DNA of 31,995 nucleotides from Saprospiraceae bacterium (GTDB lineage: Bacteria; Bacteroidota; Bacteroidia; Chitinophagales; Saprospiraceae). Below the pieces are notes generated by a model. That model was not told where the DNA came from. It saw only the letters and a list, made by a program, of their open reading frames with translations, and ran no database searches. The stretch lies in assembly GCA_016714785.1 (NCBI GenBank), contig JADKCC010000014.1:1-31995 (forward strand), written 5' to 3'. Position numbers and translations under genes: made by a program. Numbering within the stretch: position 1 is the first letter of the stretch; each line of letters starts with the position of its first letter. Positions 31,936 to 31,995 of this stretch are shown one piece after another.

Positions 31936-31995
31936 TTATTCTATCACCGAAATCTTAAGCATGTTTGTTCCTGAATCTTTGTAAAGTGGCATACT
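31936..31995 (-). CDS. C-terminal end of an unidentified protein (partial)
   Basis: The window edge holds an open minus-strand frame of 19 residues ending MLKISVIE-stop (31936-31938), preceded by PLYKDSGTN. It reads like a protein C-terminus but is too short to name. The ~250 nt between it and the TPR promoter hold no gene I can see; several AT-rich inverted segments are present but none is clear. Confidence 0.3.
   Translation of the reverse strand, partial: SMPLYKDSGTNMLKISVIE

Overview
The window reads as a chromosomal segment of an AT-rich member of the Bacteroidota, probably a Saprospiraceae-like lineage (the family-level placement is inference). Supporting signs are a 16S tail with an intact CCTCC anti-Shine-Dalgarno, recurrent TAnnTTTG -7 boxes just upstream of genes, a TonB-dependent receptor with a large plug domain, an EnvC-type LytM protein with the NNG variant, and a DUF4292-type lipoprotein next to a TPR protein.

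Layout. 1-3400 (+): the end of an rRNA operon: 16S tail, tRNA-Ile(GAT), tRNA-Ala(TGC), 23S, 5S. 3400-4555: no recognisable gene. 4586-5174 (+): rpmI-rplT (L35-L20), badly frameshifted and absent as open ORFs. 5605-14539: surface-glycan genes: hldD (-), a secreted putative zinc carboxypeptidase-like protein, a GT2 glycosyltransferase overlapping a GT-C membrane transferase, a convergent large membrane protein, an intact GT-C transferase, a small one-helix membrane protein and a second, broken GT2. 14702-18861 (-): an LRR-Roc-COR (Roco) GTPase, a small helical protein, an AlbA/HATPase-type ATP-binding protein and a PIN nuclease, arranged head to tail. 18968-20686: an ATPase_2/DUF234 gene bracketed by two copies of a 31-bp palindromic repeat. 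20690-23575 (-): a large FAD plus Fe-S oxidoreductase. 23748-25263 (+): Fic protein and DinB-like protein. 25432-28097 (+): TonB-dependent receptor. 28229-31650 (-): TPR protein, DUF4292 lipoprotein and EnvC-like protein, in transcription order.

A theme that affects every call: coding and RNA genes alike carry many small indels. The 23S is about 2.5 kb instead of about 2.9 kb, the sarcin-ricin loop has an insertion, both tRNAs lack or alter stem bases, and essential ribosomal protein genes are broken. Some damage is in homopolymers. This looks far more like uncorrected long-read error than biological decay, so most 'broken' genes here are reported as one gene spanning several frames.

The most interesting biology is the Roco-centred gene set (possible conflict or signalling system), the repeat-bracketed ATPase-nuclease gene with its cluster of palindromes, and the Fic promoter, whose -7 box sits inside a perfect 11-bp inverted repeat. 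None is proven to be a new system from sequence alone.
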